43,808 bases of DNA from Trichinella spiralis (GCA_000181795.3 CM012955.1:12617496-12661303); one strand, 5' to 3'; shown: positions 1 to 13,016, counted from the first letter of the stretch. Translations and numbers: made by a program. Notes: generated by a model from the letters alone, not told the origin.

Positions 1-997
1 CCATCTTGCATTCTTGTGTTTTTAAGTGTACTAGAATTCATGCAATAAAACAATGTAATAATAAATAAAAAATTAATGTAGTTTACAATGTGATATCTTT
101 AACTTCATTACAGAGAAAACGCCACTGCACTTTCACCGCACACTGTACGCCAACAACCATTAAAGCTGAAGCCACGTCAGCTTACGTACAGCAGTGGAAT
201 AAAAATTTGCATAGATTTTCTGGTAAACAAGTCTTACTGTGGCTGCTTTTCAGTACTTTGAACAAACGAAAATTTTCACGACTTTTAATCTAAAATCACA
301 CCAAAAAGATGATTATATGAGTTTGAAGTTTACAGTAATAATTATTATGTTCTTTTCGACGACTAGATACCGTTGAATTCAATGAAAACATAAGCAAAAT
401 GAATTTACGAATGAATCTTCATAGATTTATTAAAAGTTCAGGATTGTGGTAAGCTATAGCTGAAAAGTAAACAAACGTTAAGGCAACGTTCAAAAATTTG
501 CATGCGATTTCTGGTAAACAACTACAATACCAGTTTTTCATTACGCTGAGTTGTTGCTGTTCTGGATTGTAATGAATAATTTTGAAATTATGTAAATAGA
601 AAACAGCAGTTTAAACGTATCTACTTTTACCAATTCTGGTGGTGCTTCCTAGTTAATGAGCAGTATTGTTCAATCGAAATACACCTTTTTTGAGCCATAA
701 CATTACATGTAATGAAGCTCTCTCAGTGAACGTAATCTAGCGTATCTAATTTGCCGCGTCAGCAAAGTGAACGAGCGCTCGGTTACTAATAACAGTATCG
801 CTTCAAGAAAAACTGATTTGCATAATTGAAAAAAATACCTAAAAGTAATGTTAATCAAAAAAGAATAGCAGTATTAAACTTCAGTGCTGAATGAATTTCA
901 TTATAATTTTCTAAATATAACTTTCATTATAATCATTAATTGCTTCCAGTTGAGAATAATTAATTTCCTCGACAACTACACCGGAACACGTCGTCTG
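1..997. other. Left-edge intergenic DNA
   Basis: This AT-rich stretch lies beyond the 3' end of the DOP1 gene. No gene is recognised. An open stretch at about 114-292 on the plus strand follows a splice-acceptor-like site (ttacag ending at 113), but it has no recognisable domain. The notable structure is a pair of similar ~30 bp segments at about 204-233 and 492-521, listed separately. Confidence 0.6.
204..521 (+). repeat. Two direct copies of a ~30 bp motif
   Basis: Copies at about 204-233 and 492-521 share aaaaATTTGCAT, then a variable TT-rich spacer, then tttctGGTAAACAA, with about four mismatches. The flanks are unrelated. Each copy holds an ATTTGCAT octamer and a donor-like GGTAAAC. Each is followed by a short possible stem: TACTG/CAGTA after copy 1, and ttcattac/gtaatgaa at about 536-576 after copy 2. 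The function is unknown. Confidence 0.5.
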
Positions 998-1012
998 TTT
1001 ATTATGTTTATT
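998..1012 (-). terminator. Polyadenylation signals of the DOP1 gene
   Basis: Two AATAAA hexamers on the minus strand (TTTATT on plus at 998-1003 and 1007-1012) lie about 185-200 bases past the DOP1 stop codon. They are the first canonical signals downstream of that gene. Confidence 0.5.
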
Positions 1013-1195
1013 AATTGTTAATATTTGTTTTTTAAAAAGCATGCAATAAAATTTAAAATAAATAAAATGAAATAAAAAAAGAAGAAATGCAATAAAATTT
1101 CAACAACGGGACAAAATGTAAAACAGTGACAAAGAAAACAATGAAGGAAAGTAAGCAAAAAGACTGGGAAGGTGATGATCAGTTGAACAGTGCTG

Positions 1196-4100
1196 TCACA
1201 TTTCTGCCAAGTCACTGTAAATGGACAATTCGATTTTCTCGATGACATCCTGCGCGTGGATTGGACGTCGGCTAGTTTCACTGGCAACGTTGCACAAGGT
1301 GAAGTAAAGTTCTGACAAATCAGTCAAAGAGGAAAGCTGGCGTTTATTTAAAAAGTTGATCAAACAATTTCCCGCCGCTTTTTCTGTGTTAACGGTAATA
1401 GTGGTCGATTCCGTAACACCTAGCTAAAAATGTCAACTTGCTAATCAACTTGAATAGACAACGAACAAACACACAACCAACCAACCTTGGTGCGCAGCAA
1501 GAATGCAATTCTTTTCACAAATGGCCAAAATTGATCCGTACCTACGTCACTGAAGTGGGGGCTGCAAAAAATCCATTCGTACCTAAATCATTAAAACCCC
1601 ATCCTCTTTATGAACGAGAACAGCGCGAGCTGTGCTGAACAGGTTGACTCACATTTGAAATTCGGGCAAATGGGTTGAAGAATACAGCATCAAAGTGCAC
1701 AAAAGCTTATTCGCGTGCAAGTACAACTGCAACCATTGGTCCTCTCTGGCACACCTGAATCAACAAAGTAATCAAATGCATAAATTCATTATATGTTCGT
1801 GGAATTGGAAGTTGCAGTTGGAATGCAATTTAAAAGTAAAAATACCGGTAATCTTCGGCAGACGAATTGCCAACTTCGATGTGATTTTCCAAACGTTTCA
1901 ACACTTGCACAATTTCGTTTATAATAATGTACCAAAAGTGAGGCAAATTTTTCGACGACAAACGAATCACCAAAGCGCGAAAGCAGATGAATATTGCCTT
2001 GTGAATGTGCGGCACGTGGGACAAGCGTAAATTTTCCGTGATGCGGTCTTGAAGAAAAAAAAAGAACAGATTCGACATCAATCAATTGAAATTGTACAGG
2101 GAAAGGGGGTGAAAAAAGGATAATAGTGCAAATCCATTACCTTGAATTTCAGTCAAAACATCATCGTACTGATCAACGGCGGTACTGAGCAGCAAAAATG
2201 ACAGTCGACGTAAAGCTGCTGCGCGTAATTCATATTCTTGCTCTTTGGAAAGAAACAAACTCTGTGGTGCAAAAACACGACCTATACAACAACAACAACA
2301 TGACGTTAATCAGTAATAATGTTATTAAAATAAAGCTCAAAAAGTGTTCATATATGAAAAAAAATTAATTACTGACGATATCTTTGGACAGTATTCGCAA
2401 GCGTTCAATCACAATCGTCCACTTTTTCAAGCAAGAGATGGACATTTTGAAAAAGGACGGGTCGATGAATATTTCGAAGGCGGTTTTTCGCCAAGCTGAA
2501 AACAATTCCGAATGTTCACTCAGCTGAACGAGAAGGCCGGTGGCGTTTTCAAAATTGATCCTATTGCCGGCCACATTTTTCGCTTTCAAAAATGGCAACA
2601 AATTCACCCAAACGCTGTTGAACAAGTGCAGCAAACGTTCGGCGTCTTCCTTCTTGTACAAATAGTTGACGATGATCATCAGACGCTGGAATTGAAAAAA
2701 AAATTCACAGTTTTGAAAATTAAGCAAAAAATGACACCCAAAATTTAAAACTGGCCCAAAACCTTGGAAAGGAGAGCGATTGCTTTTTGACAGTAGATGA
2801 ATTTTTTCCTCTTGGAGAGGCACTCCTCTTCGCCGACAGGGCTGATGTTGTCCAAATTCGGACAACTGCCAGAAGAAGAAGCTCTGCTCGACGACGGTTC
2901 AGTTTTTACACTTTCCTCTTCATGAATCTTCACCACGAAAGTCCTCTTCAACCAGTACGGCTGTTCAAGCTGTTGGCTAATCATCTCGTTCAACATGCCG
3001 ACCAATTTCAAAGCAACATCCTGAAAGTGTACTATTTTTTTTAGCAATCAAAGTGCAAAATATTAATAATCAAAATCACTTGACAATCTTTGGTGCAAAG
3101 AATGTTCTGCTCATTTTTCAAACGAAATATGGCATCGGTAAAAATTCTAAAAAAACAACAACAACAACTTTTTCTCCATTTTGGATCAAAGCAGAATTGT
3201 AAAGAACAAATCAACAAATGAATCATACTTGAAAAGGAGGAATTTCGACCGCCCATGCGTGATCATCTGCAAGCACTGAAGTAACAGGTCGCAAACCGAC
3301 GTCCAAGCAGCTTTCAAGTCGCACAGAGGAGCCGTTTGCACGGTGCAGTGAACCATTTCCAGCAACAGAATTTCCAACGGGATACGTTCCTGAAGTGAAA
3401 AGTGGAAATGAAATTTTTACAAAAAATATCCAGATTCGATCGAAACAACGATCAAACAATAAATACGCATTCGCGGACCTGAGTGTCGGATTTGTATTTC
3501 ACGCTGATGGGATGTTTGATTGTTTCACCGTAAGCTTTGATCAGACTGTCCAAAGGGAGAACGTTGATTTGCAATAACTGCGCCACCAGTTCACACTGGC
3601 TTTCGGAATACGGATGACAGTACTGGACGTTCGACGTTGGAATCGAGTGTTGTTGCTGTTGTTGCTGTTGCTGCTGCTGTTGGCGGTGGTCATCTTCCTG
3701 ACACGACCAGACCAGTGCAAATGAAGAAAGCAGGTGAGTTGGAAAGTTGAGTACGAGAGGACTGAGAAATTCCACAATTGAACTCAAAACAAGCTAAAAA
3801 CAAAAAGCAAACAATAGTGTAAAATAAATTAAAAGCCAAATGCAAAGAATTGACCTCTGAGGATCGCACTGATGCAGCTGTTGTCGGCATTCTTCTCTTG
3901 GCCATGCTCCACAATCTGCTCATCAAGAACAATATATTTGGAAAAGCTGACAAAATTTGCCAACGTTGAAAGACAACGGATTGCACGAAACTGTTATCCG
4001 AATCTGCGTTGTCCAGCTGCAAAAGAGCAGAATAACAAAAGATGCAAATAAAAAATGGAAAATTATCGAACAAAAATTATCGTCAGAAAACAACATCATA

Positions 4101-7100
4101 CCGGAGAGGTGTCGTTGAAAGTGAACGCTTTGAACAAATTTTGCAAAATCCCAGGCTTGGTTTCGGCAGTGCCGCCGGCCGGGACGGGGCAGAGGCTTTT
4201 CGACACGGCCGGCTCGACCGCGTTGACTCTGTAATTTTCCGCAAACGAGTCCAACAAGGACGAGTGCAAGAGCAAAATGAGCAAGTCGAACACCGTGTGC
4301 ACGTAATTTTCAGGATACACTGAGTCCGAAGCCGACAGGGCGCCGGCCTGGGGAAACAGAGGGGGCAGCCGGGCGGTGCCGGTTGAACGACAATAAGCCG
4401 ATTCGACATTGCAAAGCGCCTGTTCGACGCTGTTCACTATGACCAACGGCCCCACCGAGCCGAGGAACGGCACGCTGTCGACCACGAAGCGGAGCCAAAT
4501 TTCGTGAAATTCGCAACCGGCTTGCAGAGCTTTGAGTATCGTACTCGCGAACAGACGCTTCTTGGCCAGTATCAACCTCTGCTCGACGACACTCAGGCCG
4601 CCATTGGCTTGCAGCTGATCCGAAGAACGTTCGTCCATCCAGATCTTGCTCACGGTGTGCTCGATTCGCAAAAACGACTGCACAAACCGAAGCAACCAGT
4701 GCTGGTAGACAGAGAACGAGTCGACCATCGTGGAACCGGTACAACTGCAACACAGAGCCAATATGCAATTATATGATTATAACAAATTCACAAGCAGAGA
4801 AGGAGAAACTCACAAATTGAATTGGACAATTGCTTCGGAGAATGTTCGTCTGGCGTTTGACGATTCAGTTGTATTTTGAACGTCGAACACGGTCGCCATC
4901 AGCAAGTGCAAAATGCACTTTTGCACTTTGCAACGGTCGAGCACGTCGGCCAGATGCAGCAGCAACGACGAACCATTCTCAGCTGCCAGCTGGTCAACGG
5001 CCACAAAGCATTCGGTCAAGAAGCGCAGGCAAGCGATTTTCACCCTTCTGCCCAGATGTTGAATACGCAAACGCTGCCCCGACGTGGTTGGGTTGTTGAT
5101 AAAGACGCTTCTCAAAATGTACGTGGAAAACGTCAGCAACAAATCCATGTAGAGCACGCAATACGTGAGCCGGTCGTCGTCCGAACCATCCTCCTAATGA
5201 TGATATATAGAAGCAATATGTGTGCATGTGAATGGGTAGGTGTGTCATTTATTACACGGCAATCAAAAAATGCAAAAACTCACAATTTTCGAATCCACCC
5301 TGCCAGATATGGACAAACGGTGAAACTTCATACAGTGAGTCAAACGCGTGTGCACATTCGGAAAATACGTGCGGCCAGAGTTGGCGGCAAAAACAGGCGT
5401 GCTGAGCAACGTCTTGGCGAAATTGGCCGGCGAATAGCGCAACACCAGCGCCAAACAATTGTAAGCGTGCAGAAGCGGTTCAGGATCGTACCAATGACGG
5501 TAAAGCAACAAATGCGCATGCAACGGATGGTACCAGAAACTGCCAGCCGGAGCTTGATCGGCAGCAGTCGGATGCGGGGAAATCGGTTTCACGTCATCCG
5601 GCCGGGCCGTCTTGTCCGCTGGCAACAAAGACATGCTGTTTCCGTATATCACGCTTTCAGTCAGTCGTTCGGACAACCGTGCATTCAAATCACCATCATC
5701 TGCACCGTCGTCGAACAACTGACCGTCCACATTTGCACAAGCACTCGAATTATTGTCTCTGCAATGGCAAAAAAAAAATACACAAGATCACACAATTATA
5801 TTACGAATAGTGCCGACAAGATTGACAAGAGGAGAAAGTGAGAATTCCACTCACGATTGCTTGAACAGAATCAACTTTTGCAAATCTACGGTCCATTTGG
5901 CTTCGTTGTCCATGCACAAGTGGTAAAGCTTATGCTGCGGTGATTCCACCAACTGCAACTCGTACAAATGCTCTTTTCCTTCGACCTTGGCCAAATTCAA
6001 CTGCTGCACCGAAAATCGAGCCGACGCCGGGTCGGCCAATTTCAAGCAAATCACCTGCAACAGGCAAGCAAGATCGCCGTGCTGTATCACATTCGTCAAC
6101 CAGCTTTGACAAATCAACGCAAACTTATCGTCGCCATTAATGCCGCTAATCATCGCAAGCACAGCCCTGAAAAACAAATCATGATCAATAAAAATACAAA
6201 TAATTAAATATTCAATTAAATGTCAAATTCATCATCCACAATCTATCTGCCTACTAATCAAATTTGAGCAAATGAACAAAACTATATAAAACAGCCTACA
6301 AATCAAGCGGATTCAGTTCCACTGGATATCGATAAGTGCTTTTCGTCTCATCACTGAACAACGACCAGACGAAGGCATACTTCGATGCTGCTTGGGCGCG
6401 AACAGACTAGGATAAAAATTATTTTTTTTTTCTTTTATAAAAGAAAAATAATACAATTGAATATACCAGGTCTTCAGAGGAGAGATTTTTCAAAATGAAG
6501 CTTTCACATTTTTGAGAAAACAGTGAACTTATATAAACAAACACTCGTCCAGCGGCTAATGCATGCTGTTGATTGAATTCAATTGCATTCCAACTGGTGT
6601 ACATGATGCTCTTGAAAACAGAAAAATTAATTTACAATATATACACATACACACATGCACATCTATAAATACATCCGCATAATTGTCAACGTTGGTATGA
6701 GCGAAAAGTGTTTTGCCGAACAACAGCATCAAAGTAGGTATTTCTCCGTTCAATGATTGTTCAGCAGATGCGTCGTCCATTCGTTGCACGTTGATGAAAT
6801 ACAAAATCATCTGAGCACAATAAAATCCAATCTTCATATCCGAACCCAACGACATTGTAACAATTTGTTCCACCAACAAGTGGACATCCATATGATCACC
6901 TTCAAAACGAAACAGGCAAATCATTACCAACCAAAAACCAAAAACAGCAACAACAAAATAATAATAATTAATAATCTGAATCATCTCTACGCACTGATGT
7001 CGCATGACGGTAACGGAAACTCTAACACGTGCATTATCAATTCACAGACGGAAAATAACACTTTTCTCGAGCTTGGCATCTTCAAATTGGCATACAGTTG

Positions 7101-9353
7101 ACGTAGGAGCGCATTGACAACATTGAAAAAATTACTAAAATGTTTAACAGTGTCCGCGGATATTATTTCGTCAACAATGATCCCCTGAAAATGGAAACAA
7201 AAGGAGAAAAATTAATAAATTTCCATTCAAAATTAATCAAATCCTTATCGAAAACTTATTTTGTTTGTTCCCTTACCAGTTTATTTTTCAAATTTTCCGA
7301 CAAACCAACAGCTGTTTTGAGAATAGTTTCCACAGTTTCGTTGTGCAAATCAGTTTCATCAAAAATTATTGAAATTAATCTTTCCAATAATTTCACTCGC
7401 ATGTTCATATTCAATGTTGCATGTATGACCTGTTCAAATAAAAAACCTGCCATTACTATTATCCAATATTCAAATCAACCAACTGCTCACCACATCGGTA
7501 CAGTTGTGCAAAATGATCATCAGGCGACAAATTCGCACCAGTAGCGATTCATTTGTTTCACGTCGATTAATGATGGTGATCATGTGATTCCAAATGTAAT
7601 CGTTTGGCAATTTAGATAATAAAACGTCGAGTTGCTGAAAAAACAGATCCTTCCCATCACAGTTTGTCCACTGATTTTCACTCGGAGAAGTGGAAAATCG
7701 TTCGACCGCGAGCAAGCACGACAAAAGTACATGATCGGTAATTTCCTTGCTCAGCAGTGGCTTCTCAAACAGGCATAACAAAAGGTGGATCGTCTGAAAA
7801 GCAAACCGATGAATAAATAATCCACACTGTTCAACAGTAAATAAATTAATCTTACACGAATACACTGGGCCCAGCTAACATCTGCAGCTTCCAACAAACT
7901 GTCCAATGACTTCAGCACTACATCCTTGGCGTGTTTTTTGAAATAAGACAAGTCGGTATGTTTGCTGCGTGAACCGCACAGCCAGTGGAACAGACGACGG
8001 TTCAAGGAAAGATCATTGCGAAGCATTACAAAAATACACTTTTGAACGAGACGGAAAACATCTTCACGCAATAAACAATCTGTGTGCAATGGAAAAGCTG
8101 CCAAAACAAAATCCAACAGCCGACGCTGCACGAGAGGCATCTCATCTTCGGCACACAAACAGAGGGCGTCAATCGAAAATTTGAATAAAAAAAGTTAAAT
8201 CATGTTTATTTTAAAAAATAAACAAATCAACAAACAATACGCAATACCATTCGATTCAAGTCGTTGCCAATGATGCACATCTGATCTTCGATTGAACGTT
8301 CTGGGCTGTATCTCCTACTTACAAACAACAGAGCGGAAAGACGAGTCGACGGAGTTGTAATAACGCAATACCAAAGACGAGTGAAAAATTCTCCTGGACC
8401 AACTTTGTCACAGACGGCGTTCAACATATTCAAACATCTACCATATGAACAAAATCGTAATTAAATTATGTAAAGTTAAATTAAATAATAAGCAAATGCT
8501 CACTGGTCGAAAAATTCAGAACCCTCTTCCACTACTGGCAGTACGCTGTTCAGAAAGCCGCACAAGGCTGGCAGAAGTTTAACGCCCAAAGGAATGAAAT
8601 GCTTTTCAAAAATTTTCAGCAATTCCCTCTTCACCTGGATGGAGGCGTTCAAAAACAGTGGAAATAAACTAGATGCATATAAATGTAAACTGTTCGCCAG
8701 ATCCGATTCACCCAACAGATCGAATATTATTTCATAACATTCCAAAGCTTTAATATGAACACCTACAGGTAATGACGGGTGAAAGCAGTAAGACAGCTGC
8801 TTTGAAATTTGTACATCTCGAGGAACAACGCCAAATTTAGAATTGGCGGTCAACAGCTAAAAATAAACAAATACTATCAATATCAGGAAGATAAAAATTA
8901 TACACCACAACAGCTCCAAATGTTTTTTTATCATCAAAGCGAAGTGTCAAAAGCTATAAAAGCTGTCGTAGTAAAACAAAATATAAAACAGTACACTGTT
9001 TAACAGAAATTTAACATTCATAATTTACAGTGTTCAACAATTTCAAAAACGAATAAAACCTCTGGTCGACGGTGATCGTCATTCTTATTAAAACTGTTCA
9101 AAAATATAAATTAAATCACCGTATCATTTCACACTGCCAGCCAGCGAAATATAAAGAGCAATAAAGTAAAATTATTTATTAAGTCGCTTACTCTATTAAG
9201 TTTATCTAAAGCTACGATCCTATCCACCCATTGCACGGATGTTTCAAAGTTTTTCAACGACTTCTCCACTGCAATTTCAAATGCCTTGTATTCCGGACTA
9301 GATGATAAAATATCCGCTTCTGCTTTCATTCTGCTTTCGGGTAGCATTGTCAT
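1196..9353 (-). CDS. dop1: DOP1/Dopey family protein (C. elegans PAD-1 type)
   Basis: This is a large leucine-rich peripheral membrane protein of the Dopey family, which works with MON2 in endosome-Golgi traffic (family knowledge). I traced 25 coding exons on minus: 9353-9192, 8856-8504, 8437-8248, 8173-7856, 7793-7491, 7429-7277, 7184-6995, 6899-6673, 6610-6467, 6406-6300, 6166-5855, 5758-5284, 5193-4814, 4744-4102, 4016-3870, 3793-3479, 3389-3229, 3146-3080, 3020-2763, 2685-2373, 2281-2141, 2047-1846, 1754-1653, 1582-1486, 1423-1196. They total 5988 nt, or 1995 aa; vertebrate members are about 2400. The N-terminal Dopey domain is clear (LPVGVHIKALECYEIIFDL, LRNDLSLNRRLFHWL). The conserved C-terminal block has FIDPSFFKMS, SKEQEYELRAAALRRL and WLQLYLHANK. 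Phases close everywhere, but the acceptor at 8173 is not AG and the ends of exons 15 and 24 have alternatives. The start could be ATG 9353, 9347 or 9332. Confidence 0.93.
3650..3682 (-). repeat. CAG/CAA polyglutamine tract in DOP1 exon 16
   Basis: Eleven consecutive glutamine codons (mixed CAA and CAG) encode residues about 1406-1416 of the DOP1 product. They sit in a hydrophilic linker between EDDHR and HSIPTS. The mixed codons suggest an older tract that is not expanding. Confidence 0.9.
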
Positions 9354-10413
9354 CGGCAAATGTCGAAGAAATTCCTACAAAATTATTTTCATTATAACTA
9401 ATATCAAATCATAAATAAAAATAAAAAACAAGAAAAAACAAAAACTCTGTTATACGAAAAATATATTAAAATAAAACTCGGTGAAACACTAACCACGGCA
9501 ACAAAACTGTAACGACTGCTTAACAATTAATTCCCTGTCACTTGATTGCTAAAATACAGTAAGTTTATAAAATGCAAGTATGACCAATAGTTAATATGTA
9601 TTTTACATGTCACTTTAAAATTTACTTTTTAAAAACTTTTAAGTGATCACTTTAAAATTTGTTACTTTTTAAAAACTTTTCAGTCATCACTTAAAAATTT
9701 AATTTGTAATTAGACACTAATAATTCAAATACTTACGGAATGCAAAAGTATTTACATTACGTTTCGGCAGTGGCATACACGCGTTACTGTACATCCATCT
9801 GCCAGCATTTAATAATATTTCTCTGTTAATATTTTTTAAAGATCAACTGATCATAACCGCTTCACAAAAAAAACATAAATAATGCTTTGCATTTTTCAGA
9901 TTTTCAATGTAAGATCAATTCCATTCGTTTAAAAATTTTACTTGCATTAATAAAAATAATTTTTATCAGTAAATAAATAAATTAATATACATAAACTAGT
10001 ATTTAATTTTTTTTAACTTCAACAAAAATGCGTCGCTTACTAACAGAATCCAAGTACGAGTCAGTTCGTGATGACTCACATACATGATGTTTTTACATGT
10101 TGATACATGCTGAACTAATGAATGGCGTACTGAAACATGCTTCATACGACTAGCATTAGTAACAATAGCATCTAAATGTCAACGATTGTAATAAAACCTG
10201 TTTAATCAAACAAAAAATCAGCAGAAAGCAATAATTTCGAACTTCCTTTTGATGTAAATGAACATTTAGAATACAAAATTTAATGCACATAAATTAAAAA
10301 ATGCGTACATTAAAATGCAAAGAAAACAATTTTAAAAAATTGGAAAAATAAATATCCGTACTGCAATATTCAATTCAAATAATAAAGAAATAAGCAGCTC
10401 GAGATGAAGAAAA
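9354..10413. other. Spacer between DOP1 and IST1
   Basis: About 1.06 kb separates two genes on the same strand. It should hold the DOP1 5' region and the IST1 3' UTR. A minus-strand acceptor-like TTTTGTAG ends at 9375, so the first transcribed base after it would be 9374, 21 bases before the ATG. The only other structure I see is the tandem repeat at 9611-9700. Confidence 0.6.
9611..9700. repeat. AT-rich tandem repeat, period about 38-40 bp
   Basis: Copies start at 9611 and 9648, and a partial third starts at 9688. Each begins cactttaaaattt and continues through actttttaaaaactttt. Single-base differences and a small length change separate the copies. It lies just upstream of DOP1, and no function is apparent. 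Confidence 0.75.
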
Positions 10414-12186
10414 TTAATTGTTGTTCTTCTTCAAATTTTCAAATCGACGAGACAATTCATCGAAATCAAATTTCTTTTCATTTTCAGCAGAATTTACGTT
10501 GACGTCAACTCCCTTATCTTCAGTACGTTCATTGTGATCTACATCAGAGAAATTAATTTCCAAAAAAAGTAACCGGATTAGGTACATACATACCCTTTTC
10601 AGGCAAATCCATGATGCTTTCTGGGGCCGTTGGAAGAAGCGGAGCGCTTGGAAGAACCACTTCAGTGGTTGTTTCAAAATGAAGAGAACGTAAATCCTAC
10701 AATTACCAAATAAATCAAAAAAGAATAGAAAATTTATGCCATAACATGATACCTTCACAAAACGTTTATCCTCATCTGAATTATCATTTTCCAAATATGC
10801 ATCCACCTTCGGCTCCAATACTTCAGGATAAAGCGGATGCTGTGCTGCCGAATTTGTTTGTACTTGGCCAGGATTTTCAAAATATGATGGCGGAAAAATC
10901 CAACCCAATTCTTGCTGAAATACATAAATCACATTTAACAGTTCGTATGCTTCAGTTAGAATGGCAAAATTGTTGAAACAATGGTGTTGAATAAGTTGAA
11001 TACAACTTTTGAATAATACACAGTTACAAATAAAAGCATTTAATAAACAACACTTTCTACAATACCTTTGGCTTCTGAGTTTTGTTGAAATCAGTATCCA
11101 AATCAATCAACGATCCTTCAGCTGCTGAAACGTCGCTTTCCTCTTTCATATATCGTTCATCTGGAGTGTATGGTACTTGATGACTTTTTGCTATTTCAAT
11201 CATGTATCTATAAATAGTTTAAAAGAATATGACATAAAAATCAATTACAGTCGTACCACTTCATGCAAACCAACTTATTATTAGTTTCAATTATTTGAAC
11301 AAAAAGCAAGTGAAAATTCAACACAACGCTGAATTCACAAATTGATAATGTTTCCATATTTGAATATCATTGAATGTCTAGCGCATTATTTTACTTCAAT
11401 TTGATTAGAAATTATCAATGACAAAATACAACCTTGCAAGTAGGTAAGTTGTTTTGTTAAATAACAAAATTTTACTAAAATTGTGTATAACTAATACAAA
11501 AGCTTATAAAGTTTCAAAATAAACAAAAAAATAAAAATAAAAGGTTCACTTTTCAACTAACGATGGCGATGGTGTATGAATGCTTAGCTTTTGCAAAAGT
11601 TTACAATTCACTTTGGCAAATTTGTTTTCTCGACAACCGTTCACAAACTGCCTTCCATATTTTATAGCCAGTTGGTCGGATATAACCTAAAATTTTAAAT
11701 ACTGATAAATGAAAGAATTTAATAAGAACAAAAAATAAAAAGAAACAGAACGCGCATACTTTCAGTTCAGGAACTTCAGTCATCAAACGAGGACTGGCCC
11801 AGAGCAAACTGTTCACAGCTTCTTCCAAGCCACTGTCCAGAGTCCTGAAAAATAAGTCAAACAATATAATTAATAAGGAGCGTGTTTTATTTAAAATAAA
11901 AGGAAAAACAAGCTCACTTCATTTGTTGAATGAAATCAAATCTAGTCAACAGAAGATCGCACAATATTTCAACAAATTCGAAAGCTTCAATGCTGTAATC
12001 TTCGAGAATAATCTGTTCGACACGGATTCGAGCTCGATCTGCTTTGTTCTGTGTAATAAAATCAGCAATCTCTTTTCTAGCCTTTTGCCCCATCTCAGAT
12101 TTCTTTTTGCCCAACAGCTTCAACCGATTCATCGCCAGACGCAGATTAGTCTTCAATTTTGTGTAATTTGGGCCGACCGTGAACAT
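10414..12186 (-). CDS. ist1: IST1 homologue, ESCRT-III associated protein
   Basis: IST1 binds CHMP1 and regulates VPS4 recruitment on endosomes and at the midbody (family knowledge). Seven exons on minus: 12186-11918, 11844-11760, 11686-11550, 11207-11066, 10914-10753, 10696-10594, 10538-10414. They total 1023 nt, or 340 aa; human IST1 is 364. The N-terminal helical domain is strongly conserved: NLRLAMNRLKLLGKKKSE, QKARKEIADF, RARIRVEQIILEDY, then LDSGLEEAVNSLLWASPRL and VPYTPDE. A variable acidic/proline linker follows. The extreme C-terminus keeps the MIT-interacting motif DELSRRFENLKK. ATG 12186 directly follows acceptor-like CAG triplets, so a 5' exon or a trans-splice site may lie there. 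Confidence 0.96.
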
Positions 12187-12667
12187 ACTGAACAACTGAA
12201 ACTGAAACAAAAGAACACCATAAAAATAAATAAAGTATCATATATAAAATACTGTTGAAAAAATGCAATCCAACGAACAGTGCACTCGGAACAAATGGAA
12301 TAAAAACAGCTGGTCGTCTGAAAACAAAATTTTTCTATTTTCCAGTTATAATGAAAAATAGTAAACAATTTTTATTAAATTAAAAGTTAAAAACACATGG
12401 TTTAAGGAAACATTCAAATAAAATTACTTTAATCAATTATTTTTTGATCTTTTATTTAAAACATTCATTACATGAAAAAACAATGACTCACTCCAGGTTG
12501 TTTTACTGTAGAAAAAATAATCAAGAACAAAAAAACTAATAAAAGATTGCAATGAAAATGTTTTGATTTTGAACAATAAATTATTTAAAAAACGCTTTTA
12601 AGTTAAATTAAAAATTTTTTTTATTAAAATTAAAAATTTTTTTCATTTTATTTCAAAAATTTGCAAT
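12187..12667. other. AT-rich region between divergent reading frames
   Basis: This lies upstream of IST1 on minus and upstream of a putative plus-strand frame that starts at 12668. It holds long A and T runs and no recognised motif or RNA gene. It could act as a shared promoter region. Confidence 0.4.
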
Positions 12668-13016
12668 ATGGGGGAAATTTTAACATTTAGAGTTGAAAAA
12701 CGTAAAAATGTTCAGTTCTTGGTTTCCATAGTTGGAAAGGTTGTTTGTAGTTGAAATTTATTTCGAATGATTTAAAGTATTCAATTGATATCTTTTACAG
12801 TTTGCTGCACCGAAGCGCATAATTGAAACCTGCGCAAAATAAAGAAAAAAATTTTTTTTCAATTCTCATTTTCAGTTAGCCAAAATGCACTGCCAGCTTG
12901 TTGATCAGAAAATTGATTTTACCGGCACCAAATCAGGAAAATTGTCAAATTGTTTTACGCTGTCGAAGTTCTATAATAGCATGTTGGTAAAAATTACAGT
13001 CGACAGTGTCGTGTAG
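12668..13016 (+). CDS. Putative small protein, unrecognised
   Basis: This is a coding-like plus-strand stretch with no family recognised. Exon 12668-12739 starts MGEILTFRVEKRKN and ends at a GTTGTT donor. Exon 12876-13016 follows a strong TTTTCAG acceptor, joins in phase and contains DQKIDFTGTKSGKLSNCF before TAG, giving 70 aa. Between them, a TTTTACAG acceptor at 12800 opens an alternative short terminal exon (FAAPKRIIETCAK, then TAA overlapping an AATAAA). Just past the stop, another frame (13024-13190) encodes a lysine-rich, coiled-coil-like segment, so the model may be incomplete or contain an indel. It is tentative: short frames in AT-rich DNA can arise by chance. Confidence 0.25.

Noticed and set aside
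4876-5841. A 321-codon open frame on the plus strand
   Set aside because: It lies antisense to DOP1 exons 11-13, in their GC-rich part. The minus-strand reading is conserved and spliced correctly, so the plus frame is a by-product.
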